Source: Monoplex corrugatus (Eukaryota; Mollusca; Gastropoda; Littorinimorpha; Ranellidae). Taken from it: 64,000 nucleotides of DNA. Both the position numbers and the translations under genes were made by a program. The notes under the pieces were generated by a model that ran no database searches, was not told where the DNA came from, and saw only the letters and a program-made list of their open reading frames with translations. Below are positions 53,909 through 64,000 of the stretch, in pieces (position 1 is the stretch's first letter; the number at the start of each line of letters is the position of its first letter). The stretch spans positions 85,328,954 to 85,392,953 of the forward strand of contig CM060315.1 of the NCBI GenBank assembly GCA_030674185.1, written 5' to 3'.

Positions 53909-55702
53909 CATCATCATCATCAGGTGCCCTGCCGCATAGCGTTGGCAATCATGGACTTCCATCTGTCTCTCTCTCTTGTTGCCCCTAGCATCTCCTCCAC
54001 CCTCCTCATCTTCAGCCACTCTGCAAGTCCGTCTAGTATTGTCTCCCTGGGTCTACCTGGTGCTTTCTTTCCCTCCAGCTTTCCCGCTGTGACCAGGTGC
54101 TCCAAATCCCCCTTCCTCATAAAATGGCCTATAAATGTTGCCTGTCTTTTCCTAATCTTCCTTATGAATGATCTACTTGTGTCTGCCGCCATCAAGACTG
54201 TCTCGTTTGTTTTCTTTGCTGTCCGTGGAACTCTCAGCATTCTTCTTTGAAACCACATCTCGGCTGCCTCAATCTTGTTCTGGCTTTGTTTGTCAACTGT
54301 CCACGCCTCACATCCGTACAACAGTATTGGTTCAATATAACATTAAGAACTCTCTTCCTGATGTTAATTGATAGGCATTTGTTGGTAAGAATACTTGTCA
54401 TCTTCCTGAATGCTGTTTTGGCATGGCCATTCTGCTGGCTATTTCTGGTGTGCATCTGCCATCAACGAATAATCAGAAATTTGTACTGGGATTAAACAGC
54501 TGCAATGAGAATAGAAAACAATGTAAGGTCTTTCCAAAACATCAAAAGAGGAGTCAAGACAGGGTTGTGTTTTGTCACCAGATCTGTTTTCACTTTACAG
54601 TGAAAACATCATGAGAAACCTAGAAGAAGACCCTGGATTAAAGGTTGGAGGGAAAATGATAAACAACATTCGATACGCAGATGACACTGTGCTAATTGTA
54701 GAAAGTGAAAGGGACCTACAAAAACCTTGTGAATATACTAGAAATAGAAAGCAAAGGTAAGGGGCTGGAACTAAACAGCAGGAAGACTGAAGTCATGGTG
54801 ATCAGTAAAAAACATGAAATCCCCTCATGCAAAATAACAGCAAATGGCATAACCTTGACACAAAATCAAATATCTGGGAACGATCATTTCATCAGAAGGC
54901 AGATGCACATCAGAAATAGCTGGTAGAATCGGCCAAGCCAAAACCAGCATTTAGGAAGATGACAGGCATTCTTACCAACAAATGCCTATCAATTAACATC
55001 AGGAAGAGAGTTCTTGAATGTTATATAGAACCAATACTGTTGTACGGATGTGAGGCGTGGACAGTCAACAAACAAAGCCAGAACATGATTGAGGCAGCCG
55101 AGATGTGGTTTCTAAGAAGAATGTTGAGAGTTCCACGGACAGCAAAGAAAACAAACGAGACAGTCTTGATGGAGGCAGACACAAGTAGATCATTCATAAG
55201 GAAGATTAGGAAAAGACAGGCAACATTTATAGGCCATTTTATGAGGAAGGGGGATTTGGAGCACCTGGTCACAGCGGAAAGCTGGAGGGAAAAAGAGCAC
55301 CAGGTAGACCCAGGGAGAAAATACTAGATGGACTTGCAGAGTGGCTGGGGATGAAGGGTATGGGAGAGATGCTAGGGGCAACGAGAGATAGAGATAGATG
55401 GAAGTCCATGATTGCCAACGCCATGCGGCAGGGCACCTGATGATGATGATGATGATCTGCCGTCTTATGAAATGATTGTTCCCAGGTATTTAAACTTATC
55501 AACCTGTGTCAAGGTTGTGCCATTTGCTGTTATTTTGCATGAGGGGATTTCATGTTTTTTACTGATCACCATGACATCAGTCTTCCTACTGTTTAGTTCC
55601 AACCCCTTATCTTTGCTTTCTATTTCTAGTATATTCACAAGGTTTTGTAGGTCCCTTTCATTTTCTGCAATTAGCACGGTGTCATCTGCGTATCGAATGA
55701 CT
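53909..55702 (-). mobile_element. RTE-type LINE (type 1), outer copy split by a second RTE
   Basis: The minus-strand 3' half is at 53909-54463 (tail CATCATCATCATCA, then frame 53920-54321 with GCEAWTVDKQSQNKIEAAEM, RRMLRVPRTAKKTNE, IRKRQATFIGHFMRKGD and APGRPRETILDGLAEWL). The upstream neighbour lies at 55465-55702 (ENERDLQNLVNILEIES, KKHEIPSCKITANGTTLTQ). The two halves meet precisely at the codons for SDGRC when the plus-strand insert 54464-55454 is taken out. Confidence 0.93.
54464..55454 (+). mobile_element. RTE-type LINE (type 1) inserted in opposite orientation into another RTE
   Basis: Flanked by ATCTGCCATC (54454-54463) and ATCTGCCGTC (55455-55464), a 10-bp duplication with one mismatch. 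Plus strand: RT palm (SFQNIKRGV, then SENIMRNLEEDPGLKVGGKM and IRYADDTVLIVESERD at 54572-54760), then C-terminal MTGILTNKCLSINIRKRVLE, YGCEAWTVNKQSQN and RKIRKRQATFIGHFMRKGD (54959-55327). The 3' end is an (ATG)n tail at 55438-55454. It has several frameshifts. Its last ~540 bp and the outer copy's 53909-54463 form inverted repeats. Confidence 0.93.
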
Positions 55703-55761
55703 ATTCATCCCAAAATCAGACAAGCACAGTGTTAAAATACACAGAGTGGAAAAAATCCTTC

Positions 55762-55936
55762 TCATCATCATCAAGTGCTGTGCCACATGGCGTTGGTGAT
55801 CATGGCCCTCCATATGTATCTATTCCCTTGTTGCTGCAAGCACATCCTTCACCCTCTCTGTCTTCAGCCACTCTTCAAGCTCGTCCAATATTTTTTCCCT
55901 GGGTCTACCTGGTGCTCTCTTTCCCTCCAGCTTTCC
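55762..55936 (-). mobile_element. RTE-type LINE (type 1), very short 3' end
   Basis: About 175 bp: CATCATCATCA tail, conserved ATGGCGTTGGTGATCATGGC, and C-terminal codons up to the GRPRE-like region. 290 bp upstream of exon 7. Confidence 0.85.
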
Positions 55937-56225
55937 TTACATGCACATAAATCCACACAAAACTAAATCAGCCAAATTAGGCAGTATCCAAAATAGCACA
56001 ATTAGAGCATCACATGTCCAATTTCAAGTAAGCACAGATAAGGCGTGCCCTAGGACCAGCGTTGGAATACCAGGAACTAGGTAAGGGCAAGGGGTCAAAC
56101 AGTCAGGTCAAGGCAGCAACTAAATAGCTGTGCCCACAGCATAAGTGAACAGTCATGTTGCCTTTGCCTATTTGTTGTATGATATTTCCCCTGTGATGCG
56201 ATGATGGTCAGTTTTGTGTGTGCAG

Positions 56226-56328
56226 TGCGGACTTGGCGTTTGATGTCTGGGGCTACTCCTTCATCATGCTCAACAACGTTTGCACTGCTGCCAATGGGGT
56301 CTACACCAAAAAGAAATTGGAGTCTAAG
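56226..56328 (+). CDS. SLC35D-like transporter, exon 7
   Basis: The exon is 103 nt, acceptor gtgtgtgcag, donor gtagac, ending phase 0. It encodes [18 protein letters not shown] then [16 protein letters not shown]. It aligns with human [34 protein letters not shown], including the family DLAFD and TAANG.Y motifs. Confidence 0.96.
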
Positions 56329-56359
56329 GTAGACTAGCCGCTCTCTTTTCTGTGTAGAT

Positions 56360-56427
56360 GTGTGTGTGTGTCAGTGTGTGTGTGATTGTAAGTTTATGTA
56401 TGTTAAAAACTCAGAATTCATTGTGTG

Positions 56428-56470
<43 letters not shown>

Positions 56471-56560
56471 GTTGTTGTGTCTTTTTTTGTGTCGTCTGAA
56501 CTTTTATGTGTGTGTGCTTTTGTGTATATGTGTATTCTTCAAAATGTGTGTGTGTGCATC
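56360..56560. repeat. GT microsatellite downstream of exon 7
   Basis: Interrupted GT, with a pure run at 56425-56467. Confidence 0.93.
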
Positions 56561-56814
56561 TTTGTATGAGTGTGGGCATGCATTCTTTCTATTTGTTTTT
56601 ATCTGATCCTTCACAACAGTAGACTTTGACATCAAAGGACTTGGACTCTGTGCTTGAATACTCATTGAATATGCATTGATTCTGCCTTAAAGATAATGTT
56701 TCAAGGTGTGTATGACTTGTCTGTAAAAATTTGTTCCATCTTAAAAATAAAATTGAATACAGTAAGTAGTAATTTCCTAAGTTTATACAGAACATGAAAA
56801 TGCCCTGTGGAAAC

Positions 56815-58600
56815 AGACATGCACATCAACTGGTTGCTTAAAATCGAAAGATGGTACGATTGTTATGGAAAAAGACAAAATATTAGATGGATAGGGAGAG
56901 CACAGTAAAGACCTTTTTAACGACGACAAAAAGGCAGAACACATCATAAGAAAGGACCACCAGAATGAAAGATAATGTTAGAGGAGTGTTGAATAAGATG
57001 AAACCGGGAAAAGCCCCAGGACCAGACATTATTACTACAGAAATGATTGAGGCTTATTTACAAAAATAACAGTCCTCCTAAATGAAATTTATAACATCGG
57101 AAAAATCTGTAACGATATGCCTGAATCAATCCTTTGCACTTCCAAAGAAAGCAGGGGCTATTGAATGTGAATTCCATTGTACAGTCAGCTTGATGAGTCA
57201 TTTAACAAAGATTCTGTTTAAAATAAACATGATGAGGACAAAGAACAGAATCAAATGAGAAATAGCAGAAGAACAGTGTGGATTTGTTGAAGGGAAAAGA
57301 ATTATTAATGGCATATACATCCTAAGAACTCTCATAAAAGATCAGTTGAGCTGAATAAGAATTGATATTTATGTTTTATTGATTATACCAAGGCTTTTGA
57401 TTGGGTAAGACATGAAGAATTGATCAACCGGCTAGAAAGGCTCAGTGTTGATGGAAAGGATCTGAGAATAATAAGGGATATGTATTGGGAACAAACAGCA
57501 GCAGTGAGAGTAGAAAATGATCCTAGCTCTTTCCAAAATATTGAAAGAGGGGTTAGGCAGGGATGTGTTCTGTCACCAGATTTGTTTTCACTTAACAAAG
57601 TGAAGCCATCATGAGAAACCTAGAAAAATGCCCATGGATAAAGGTTGGAAGAAAAATGTTAAACAAACTTTGTTACACAGATGACATTGTTCTGATTGTG
57701 CAAAATAAAAAAGACTTACAAAATCTTGTGAATATTATAGAATAGAAAGCAGAAATAAAGGGCTGGTGCTAAATAGCAAGAAGACTGAACTCATGGTAGT
57801 CAAACGAAATCCAAAACAAATGTGACTGCCCGCGTTCAAGCAAACAGGAACCAGAAAAAACAGGAAAGAAGAATATGAACGCGTATTTGTCTTGTTGTAT
57901 TAGATACGCATTCATATTCTTCTTTCGTGTTTTTTCTAGTTCATGGTAGTCAGTGAAAACAAGAAACCCCCTCATGCAAAATATTAACAAATGGCAAAAC
58001 ATTGAGACAAGTTGATAAATTTAAACACCTGGGAACAGTCATCTCACCAGATGGCAGCATGCACATCAGAAATAGCCAGCAGAATCGGCCAAGTAAAACA
58101 GCATTCAAGAAAGTGAACAGCGTTCTTACCAACGAATGCCTATCAATTAATATCAGGAAGAGAGCTCCTCATTGTCGTATATAACCAATACTGTTGTGTG
58201 GATGTGAAGCGTGGACAGTCAACATGCAAAGTCAAAACAAGATTGAGGCAGTTGCAACGTAGTTTCTAAGAAGAATGTTAAGAGTTCCATGGACAGCAAA
58301 GAAAACAACCAAAACAGTCTTGAAAGAGGCAAACAAAAAGAATATTAATGAAGAAGATTAGGAAAAGATGAGCAGCATTAATGGATATTTTATGAGGCAA
58401 GAGAAATTAGAGCATCTCATCAAACAGGAAAGCTAGAGGAAAAAAGAGCTCCTGGTAGATCCAGGGAGAAAATGTTGGACAGACTTGCAGAGTAGATGAA
58501 GATAGGGAGAATGGGAGATGTACTTGCAGTGACGAGGATAGATTTGTATGGAGGGCCATGATCGCCATCGCCATGTGGCAGGGCATTTGATGGTGATGAA
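56815..58600 (+). mobile_element. RTE-type LINE (type 1), long but heavily decayed copy
   Basis: Plus-strand fragments follow element order. The order is: SKDGTIVMEKDKI (56845); MKPGKAPGPD (56995); a fingers region; FVDYTKAFD-like (57370-57400); IERGVRQGCVLSPDLFS (57540-57590); CYTDDIVLIVQN-type replacing YADD (57670); post-RT (TLRQVDKFKHLGTVISPDG, 58000); and a tail near 58590 (GATGGTGATGAAG). There are many frameshifts. A 138-bp foldback element has inserted at 57803. Confidence 0.88.
57791..57952. mobile_element. 138-bp foldback element with 12-bp target-site duplication
   Basis: TCATGGTAGTCA at 57791-57802 and 57941-57952 frames 138 bp inserted in RTE coding sequence. The first ~85 bp (AATCCAAAACAAATGTGACT, CAGGAACCAGAAAAAACAGG, TATGAACGCGTATTTG) match the reverse complement of 48785-48880. 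The remainder, after a ~17-base loop, is an inverted copy of the AAAAAACAGGAAAGAAG to CGTAT part. So the RNA or single strand would form a ~38-bp imperfect hairpin. Confidence 0.88.
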
Positions 58601-61015
58601 GTAGTAATTCAGAATATATACCAAGCTATTGATTGTGTTCTCTGAGATTATTTGTGGTAGATGCATTCTGTATGAAGGTGTATTATACATTATTTTTCAT
58701 TCAGTAGTCATTATTATCCTACATATTCATTGAAAACAGTGTTCTTTTTTCTCTACATCTCTGAAAAGTTAAGAGTCAGTCCTACTTAAAAAAAATTGTG
58801 AAGGATTTTGTTTGCTTAAAGATTCTTTGTATGTCTGTTTTCCTGTAAAACCGTGGGACAGTCAGCTGTTTAATATTCGTTCACTTCAACAAGAGTAGTA
58901 AGCAAGGAGGTGGAGGTTTGTTCAGGAAGGTTTCATTGCCCTTGGACACCATGCATGCTCAGCAGGTCTGTCAGTGATTGTCTGGCCAACTCCTTGAGCT
59001 TGCAAGGGGCCTTGTACACTGGTGGTGTTTTAGAATGGAAAGGGGACAGGGAAATGGGGGGAGAGGCAGAGAAACAGGACTTGTGAAACATAAGCTGACA
59101 CTGCTAGAGTGTTTGCTGTATTGGAGCATAGGGACAGGCAGCGGTGGGCTAGTTTTTGTGATGCTGGCTGGGTCTGGACTCTAAGCTCTTTTGATGAAAG
59201 CCAGCCTGTACAATGGGCCCAGTGGAATCAGTCAGTTGGAGCAAAAAACGTTGGTTGCAGGGATAAAAACAAACCCAATCCACACTCATCACAAAAAAAA
59301 TTCCTCTCCCATTCAATAATGCCTATTCTTATTTGATCATTTATGCATGTGCTCATTCACACAGAATCTCATAAGCTCCTTCCTGGTTTCATCATTTGTC
59401 TTTTCCATTTGTTTGCATTCAGAATCATGTAATTTTTCTGAGTCATGGAAAATCTGGTCTGATTGTTCCATTCAAAAATGACAAATGAAGAAAATTACTG
59501 TTTGCAAAATGATTTCCTGGACCTATTAAGATTAACTTCCATATGTGTTGTGCCTTGTTAGCTGTAATTCTGTACCATACAAAAATTGCAGTGCTTTTTT
59601 TATTATCCAAATACAGAAATGACAGTGTGCCTTAAACAAAATGCAACACTTGTGTCTTTTGTCATGATATAAATGTTGCCTTGATAAATATGGAAAAGAA
59701 TGTGTCCAACTTCTCATTAATTCTTTTGAAATTGTATTACCAGATTATCAGAAATTTCCAATTCAACTCTCAGCCAAATTCCTGGCTTATCAGGAATGGA
59801 TGTTAGAGTAAAATCCTGTTTTGCTTCCCAGAATTTTGTCAGGAATCTGGATCATGCAAGAGAACACAAGAGTTCATCATTCATGCAAGAGCTTTCATTG
59901 GAGGTGGACATGTAGTGCTTATCTATCTTTACTTCCCAACTTTATTCATTAACTCACTTTTAGGCAACTGTTTTATTGTGTAACGTGTTTTGTGTAACGT
60001 GTTTTGGATTGAATCTGTTTTTGTTGGTAATAAGTGTGACTTACGACTGTATGTTTCACAACTGGATTTCCTAGGTAAGCTAGACGATTTGGTATTTATT
60101 ATCATAAACTGTCAGCTGGCAGGTGGATTATTCTGTGCAGACAAGCATGGTATTGAATCTACACAGTGACCTCTTTGTTCTAAGTTCTGGTCACTAGTAT
60201 AAAGAAACAGATTTTTACTCTCGTCAGCCACCGCGTGGCCCATACTGGCTACTTTGTAGTCTCATTTGGCGACTTGCGTAGTCTCACTTGCCTGTCTACA
60301 ATCCCAAATACTGTTGCTTTGCAGTGCACAGTAGTTTTACCATCGCTTGGTTGCATGGTACTATTTCACCTGTCTCTGTTGTCAAGACGGTGGATGCATG
60401 TAACTACCAGAAGCTGAGACATGGTAAAGCATGATGCAGTGAATCCCTGGTGCAAGAATATGCATTGAGTGACAGAGATATCTAACATTCAAGTGAATAA
60501 AAACCAGAAACAGATCAAAAGAGAGTAAGAATGTGTATTTAATTGACAAAATAATGTACGCTGGTTGTCTTTTGTCAAGCTTGCACAAAAAAACAACAAA
60601 CAAGATAACCAAATTTTGGACAAAATGATGGGGCAGTAAATAAGTGTACTTTCCTGATTCACTTAAACTCTCAAGAGTTACTTCCAACTGAACAGTTATC
60701 TCTAATTCAGTTGATTCATAAGAACATTAATTTACAGTCCTGTTATTTGTATTCAGTTGATTCATCAGAACGTATTAATTTGCTGTCCTGTTATTTGCAT
60801 TCTAAATTTTGGTCATTTGGTTTGTTGTCTTTTGTGTACATTAGACAGAGATCAGTAGACCAAAGAGTTGCACCAGTCCTGTTTTGTCAGTTGAATATTC
60901 GTTCTTGTTATCTTTTCATGTGTTTTGGTTTCTTCAAAATGAAAATGATTTGTACTTCAATAGTGGTTTATAGTAATGACAGCACGTGTCCAGGACTCCC
61001 ATCTGTACAAATTAT
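58601..61015 (+). other. Intron 7 stretch; no gene recognised, one dispersed module copy
   Basis: Bases 60486-60550 carry a diverged copy of the microsatellite-linked module (ATTCAAGTGAATAAAAACCA, AAGAATGTGTATTTAATTGA). An ATTCAGTTGATTCAT.AGAA motif repeats at 60705 and 60752. Otherwise there is no coding or RNA-gene signal. Confidence 0.5.
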
Positions 61016-61248
61016 GTGCATTGATATGTGTGTAGGTTTCTTTTCCCTTTTTTTTCCTGTTGAAGTATTGTATAAGGTTTGAAAGATATGTGTGTAGTTT
61101 TCTTTTCCCTTTTTTTTACTATTGAAGTATTGTATAAGGTTTGAAAGGTTTGTAACCTTGATGTAAATCTACGTGGCGGCTGGGCTTTGGACAGAAATAA
61201 CAACAATGTTGAAGTATTGTGTATGTTTTGAAACAGTGATAGCCCTGA
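61016..61248 (+). mobile_element. LINE 3' tail fragments with a ~72-bp tandem duplication
   Basis: TTGAAGTATTGTATAAGGTT appears at 61061 and 61124 and a third related copy at 61209. These are pieces of the LINE 3' region found at 62098-62225, ending in TAGCCCTGATG where a GT array begins. Confidence 0.65.
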
Positions 61249-61257
61249 TGTGTGTGT

Positions 61258-61301
<44 letters not shown>

Positions 61302-61362
61302 GCGTGCATTGCGTGCGTGCGTGCATGCGTGCGTGCGTGCGTGTGTGTGTGAGAGAGAGAGA
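61249..61362. repeat. GT/GCGT microsatellite
   Basis: GT repeats, then TGCG tetramers (61298-61340), then GA. ~165 bp upstream of exon 8. Confidence 0.94.
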
Positions 61363-61524
61363 GTTGTATGGACAAAAACAGATTGACCATCTTGTTTTTT
61401 CTGAAGTCACTTTCATTTTATTCTGCTAGTGAGACACTTGCATACAAAGTGGTTGATTGTGTGTGTAATGATAATAAAGTCATTAACAGTGGTGTTAGCG
61501 TTAAATGGTGTATGTGTCACTCAG

Positions 61525-61617
61525 GATCTGGGCAAGTATGGGTTGCTGTACTACAACAGTCTGCTGATGTTGTTGCCTTCCTTTGCTGCCACACTCTTCT
61601 CTGGAGAACTAGAAAAG
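61525..61617 (+). CDS. SLC35D-like transporter, exon 8 (last exon in window)
   Basis: The exon is 93 nt, phase 0 both ends, acceptor gtcactcag, donor gtcagc. It encodes [20 protein letters not shown] then AATLFSGELEK. It matches human [20 protein letters not shown] and the TGD..K loop. The following coding exons (human EGWADTLF onward, ending with the last membrane helices) do not appear before the window ends at 64000. Confidence 0.95.
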
Positions 61618-61714
61618 GTCAGCATAGTTTGAGCAGTAGTTAAAATTCTGATATGTGACTGTCTTGTAGTGCACTCACACACTCTTTTTCTACATACAAT
61701 AATTGACATATGAG

Positions 61715-62235
61715 GCATGAGAGAACCAAACCCCCAAGGGGATGCCAGGGGATCTTTCAGTATAAATAGTATCCCCATCTTCTGGAAATTCTGTGCTAGA
61801 AATTCTCTTTGTTTCTGTCTTATTCCTCTGATTTCTGTCATTTCTTCCTATCGTTTCCTACCTTGCAGGTCTATTCACCTGTATGTGTTCGATAAAGTCT
61901 TCCATACTTTCTGTTATCATTGATAATTGGTGGAAAGGAGATATGCAGAAGCAATTTTAGGTAATTCAGGCCTGTTTTTATATATATTTTAGTGTCCTTA
62001 GTTATGTTTAAATTTGTATTCAGGTATGTTTGGTGAAATTCCCTGTGCAATAAATTGGACAGTGGTCAGTGCCAGGGCATCTCCTTAGATTATGTGCGCG
62101 AATGCATTGATATGTGTACCTAATTTTCTTTTTCTTTTTTTTTCCTGTTGAAGTATTGTGTATGTTTTGAAACAGTTATAGCCCTGACATGGCTCTACAC
62201 GTCAACTGGGCTTTAAACAAAATAACAGTAACAGG
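61715..62235 (+). mobile_element. LINE 3' tail, dispersed ~500-bp repeat (copy 2)
   Basis: Colinear with 35799-36292 from AACCAAACCCCCAAGGGGAT to ATAGCCCTGACATGGCTCTA and GGGCTTTAAAC, with an extra ~110-bp block in the middle. It starts ~100 bp after exon 8. Confidence 0.7.
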
Positions 62236-62479
62236 GAAAACCAAGTTAAGGTGTCTGTGATGTGTGTTTGCAGTTATGTGATGTTGTGTTTGCAGTCACT
62301 TGATGTTAATGTTTGTAGTCACTTGATGTTTTGTTTACAATGACTTTGTGTTTGTAGTCATAATAATGATAATTAGAGTATTTATATGATGTGAGATCTT
62401 GACAGTTCAAATCAAAGCACACCCATGTGCCAGACAAACGCATGCAATCAACGCAGACCACCTTACAACACATACACAC

Positions 62480-64000
62480 AATAAACCAAAAAACTGATGG
62501 AGACAGTTGCAGAATTTTTTGTTGAGAAAAGAGGTGGGTTTTTAAATTGGATTTAAAAGCTGAAATGATGGGTGATAGACAAAGGCAGAATGAAAGTTTA
62601 TTCCAGGCAGATGGTCCTGAAACAGCAGAAGAGCATTGGCCAACAGTTCATAGTTTAAATCTTGGAACCTGAAGGGAAAGAGTATCTGAAGCTGAGTACA
62701 AGGTGCTAGTTGGTGTGTAAGTATTGATGTTGTCACAAAGTTATGATGGAGCAGACTGGTGAATTGATTTGTAACACAAGGTTTCCAGCTTATATTCAGT
62801 TCTGTTCAAAACAGGCAACCAGTGCAGAGGGCGAAGGTTTCTAAGGACAAGACAAGCAGTTGAGTTTTGTATGCATTGCAGACAATGGAGAGAAGAAGCT
62901 GGTAGTCCAGAAAGGAGAATGTTACAGTAATCAAGATGAGACAAAGTAAAAGATGTCACAAGCTTAGCTGCAGTCTCAGTTGAAAGATATCTTCGACTAT
63001 ATCTTCGAATGTAACCATTGTGCTCAATCTGATAGTAGCACAATTAGCAGGTCTGCATTTGAAACTTCTGCACAGAAGGAGAGATGTCCAATCTCACACC
63101 CAGGTTCTTGACAGAATCAGAGAGAAGGATAGTGTTGTCATCAAGCTGGATGGTATTCAGTGTAATAGAAACTAGTTTGGTTTTGGTGCCTACAAGTATG
63201 GCTTCAGTTTTATCATCATTTAAATGTCATTTATTTTATGTCATCCAGTTCTAGATTTCAACGTAGCAGCTGGATGCTTCTGAGAAAAAGCAAGTGATAT
63301 TTTCAAGGGCAATGCTGTCCTGATGTAAAAATGGTGTTTTACATTATGCTGGTTGATGATATTGGCTGGGTGAGGTATAAAGGTAAATGGGACAGGCACA
63401 GAACCCTAAGGAACTCCACAAGAAAGCCTGAAGGCTCAGACTGACTTTCATCGATGAGAACTGACTGACAGTAATAAGAGAGATAGAGAGAATCAAGGAA
63501 GAGCGGTACCATGAATTCCAAAAGTTTGTTAAAGACGAAAGAGAAGGATGAAGTGATCAATGGTATCAAAGGCAGCAGACAAATCGAGGAGTGTTAAGAG
63601 AGAAATTTTACCAGCATCAGAAGCAAGAAGTTCTTTGACTATGTGAATAAGAGCTGTTTCCGTACTGTAATTTGCTTGATGGGCAGACTTGTAACGATAG
63701 TGGAGATTATTTAAGTAGAGATGCTCATTCAGTTGCTTTAGTACCACTTTTTCAGGGAGCTTGGAGAGAAATGGAAGATTTGGCACAGGTCTATAATTTT
63801 TCAGATCATTGGGATTGAGATTATTTTTCTCGAGAAGTGGCCAGATCAGAATAGTTTTGCAAGCAGATGGGAAGACTCCTGAGACCAAAGAAGAAGTGAC
63901 GATGGAGGTGATTGATGGAAGAAGTTGCTGGTAAATTTGTAAAAACAGGAAGGCCGGAATGGGGTCAAGTTGGCAGGATTTGAAATACATTTTTTGAGGG
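62480..64000 (-). mobile_element. L2/CR1-type LINE, RT and C-terminus, runs off the right edge
   Basis: Minus strand, right to left. Frame 63529-63990 has CQLDPIPAFLFLQ, LKNYRPVPNLPFLSKLPEKV and LLTLLDLSAAFDTIDH (motif A with AFD). Frame 63339-63569 has PLFLDSLYLSYYCQSVLI and GFLVEFLRVLCLS in place of the usual G.PQGSVLGPLLF. Frame 62741-63043 has SHLDYCNILLSGLP, LQCIQNSTACLVLRNL and LHWLPVLNRTEYKL, followed by the SGPSAWNKLS block near 62600. Frameshifts separate these and the catalytic DD block is damaged (~63200), so it is inactive. It also separates exon 8 from the unseen next exon. Confidence 0.9.

Noticed and set aside
61618..64000. Search for the next SLC35D exon (the EGWADTLF-type segment)
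   Set aside because: No sequence encoding it between a proper acceptor and donor was seen. The stretch is LINE-derived, so the exon is presumed to lie beyond the window.

Overview
The window looks like a piece of an animal nuclear genome, most likely a mollusc and perhaps a marine gastropod. That assignment is an inference from three things: long introns with GT..AG borders, very abundant CA, CT, CTGT and GATA microsatellites, and LINE fragments of the kinds common in molluscan assemblies. There are no bacterial operons, no ribosomal or transfer RNA genes and no CRISPR array.

One host gene is recognisable, on the + strand. Eight small exons between 22462 and 61617 encode the first ~247 residues of a nucleotide-sugar transporter of the SLC35D family (SLC35D1/SLC35D2, fly frc, worm sqv-7). 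These are Golgi/ER antiporters for UDP-glucuronate, UDP-GlcNAc or UDP-GalNAc. All seven splice junctions keep phase. The only defect is one surplus G in a six-G run in exon 1. The last ~100 residues must lie beyond the right edge.

Layout. 1-3077: an old RTE-type LINE fragment and low-complexity DNA. 3078-14968: a ~12 kb satellite of ~26 bp units with degenerate edges, a homogenised core and a ~2.3 kb higher-order repeat. 15000-22190: microsatellites and three decayed LINEs. 22190-28060: presumptive promoter region, exons 1-3 and a piggyBac remnant. 28990-32045: three LINE fragments and a piggyBac 5' end. 34168-35270: exons 4 and 5, flanked by CT and GATA arrays. 36815-47120: one very old LINE split by a piggyBac-type element, two RTE insertions with target-site duplications, an L1/Tx1-like segment, tandem arrays and a TTAA palindrome. 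47272-48260: a 33-bp minisatellite ending ~110 bp before exon 6. 48438-56225 (intron 6): piggyBac elements in TTAA-sharing series, a LINE with an inverted 5' end, and one RTE inserted head-on into another. 56226-61617: exons 7 and 8, with an RTE copy carrying a small foldback element. 61700-64000: LINE tails and an L2/CR1-type LINE running off the edge.

The main interest lies in the datable nesting of transposons (target-site duplications of 10-12 bp, TTAA sites, a reading frame that continues across an insertion), the satellite's higher-order structure, and a small dispersed module linked to microsatellites that has a foldback copy with a 12-bp target-site duplication. I found no convincing new enzymatic or defence system.
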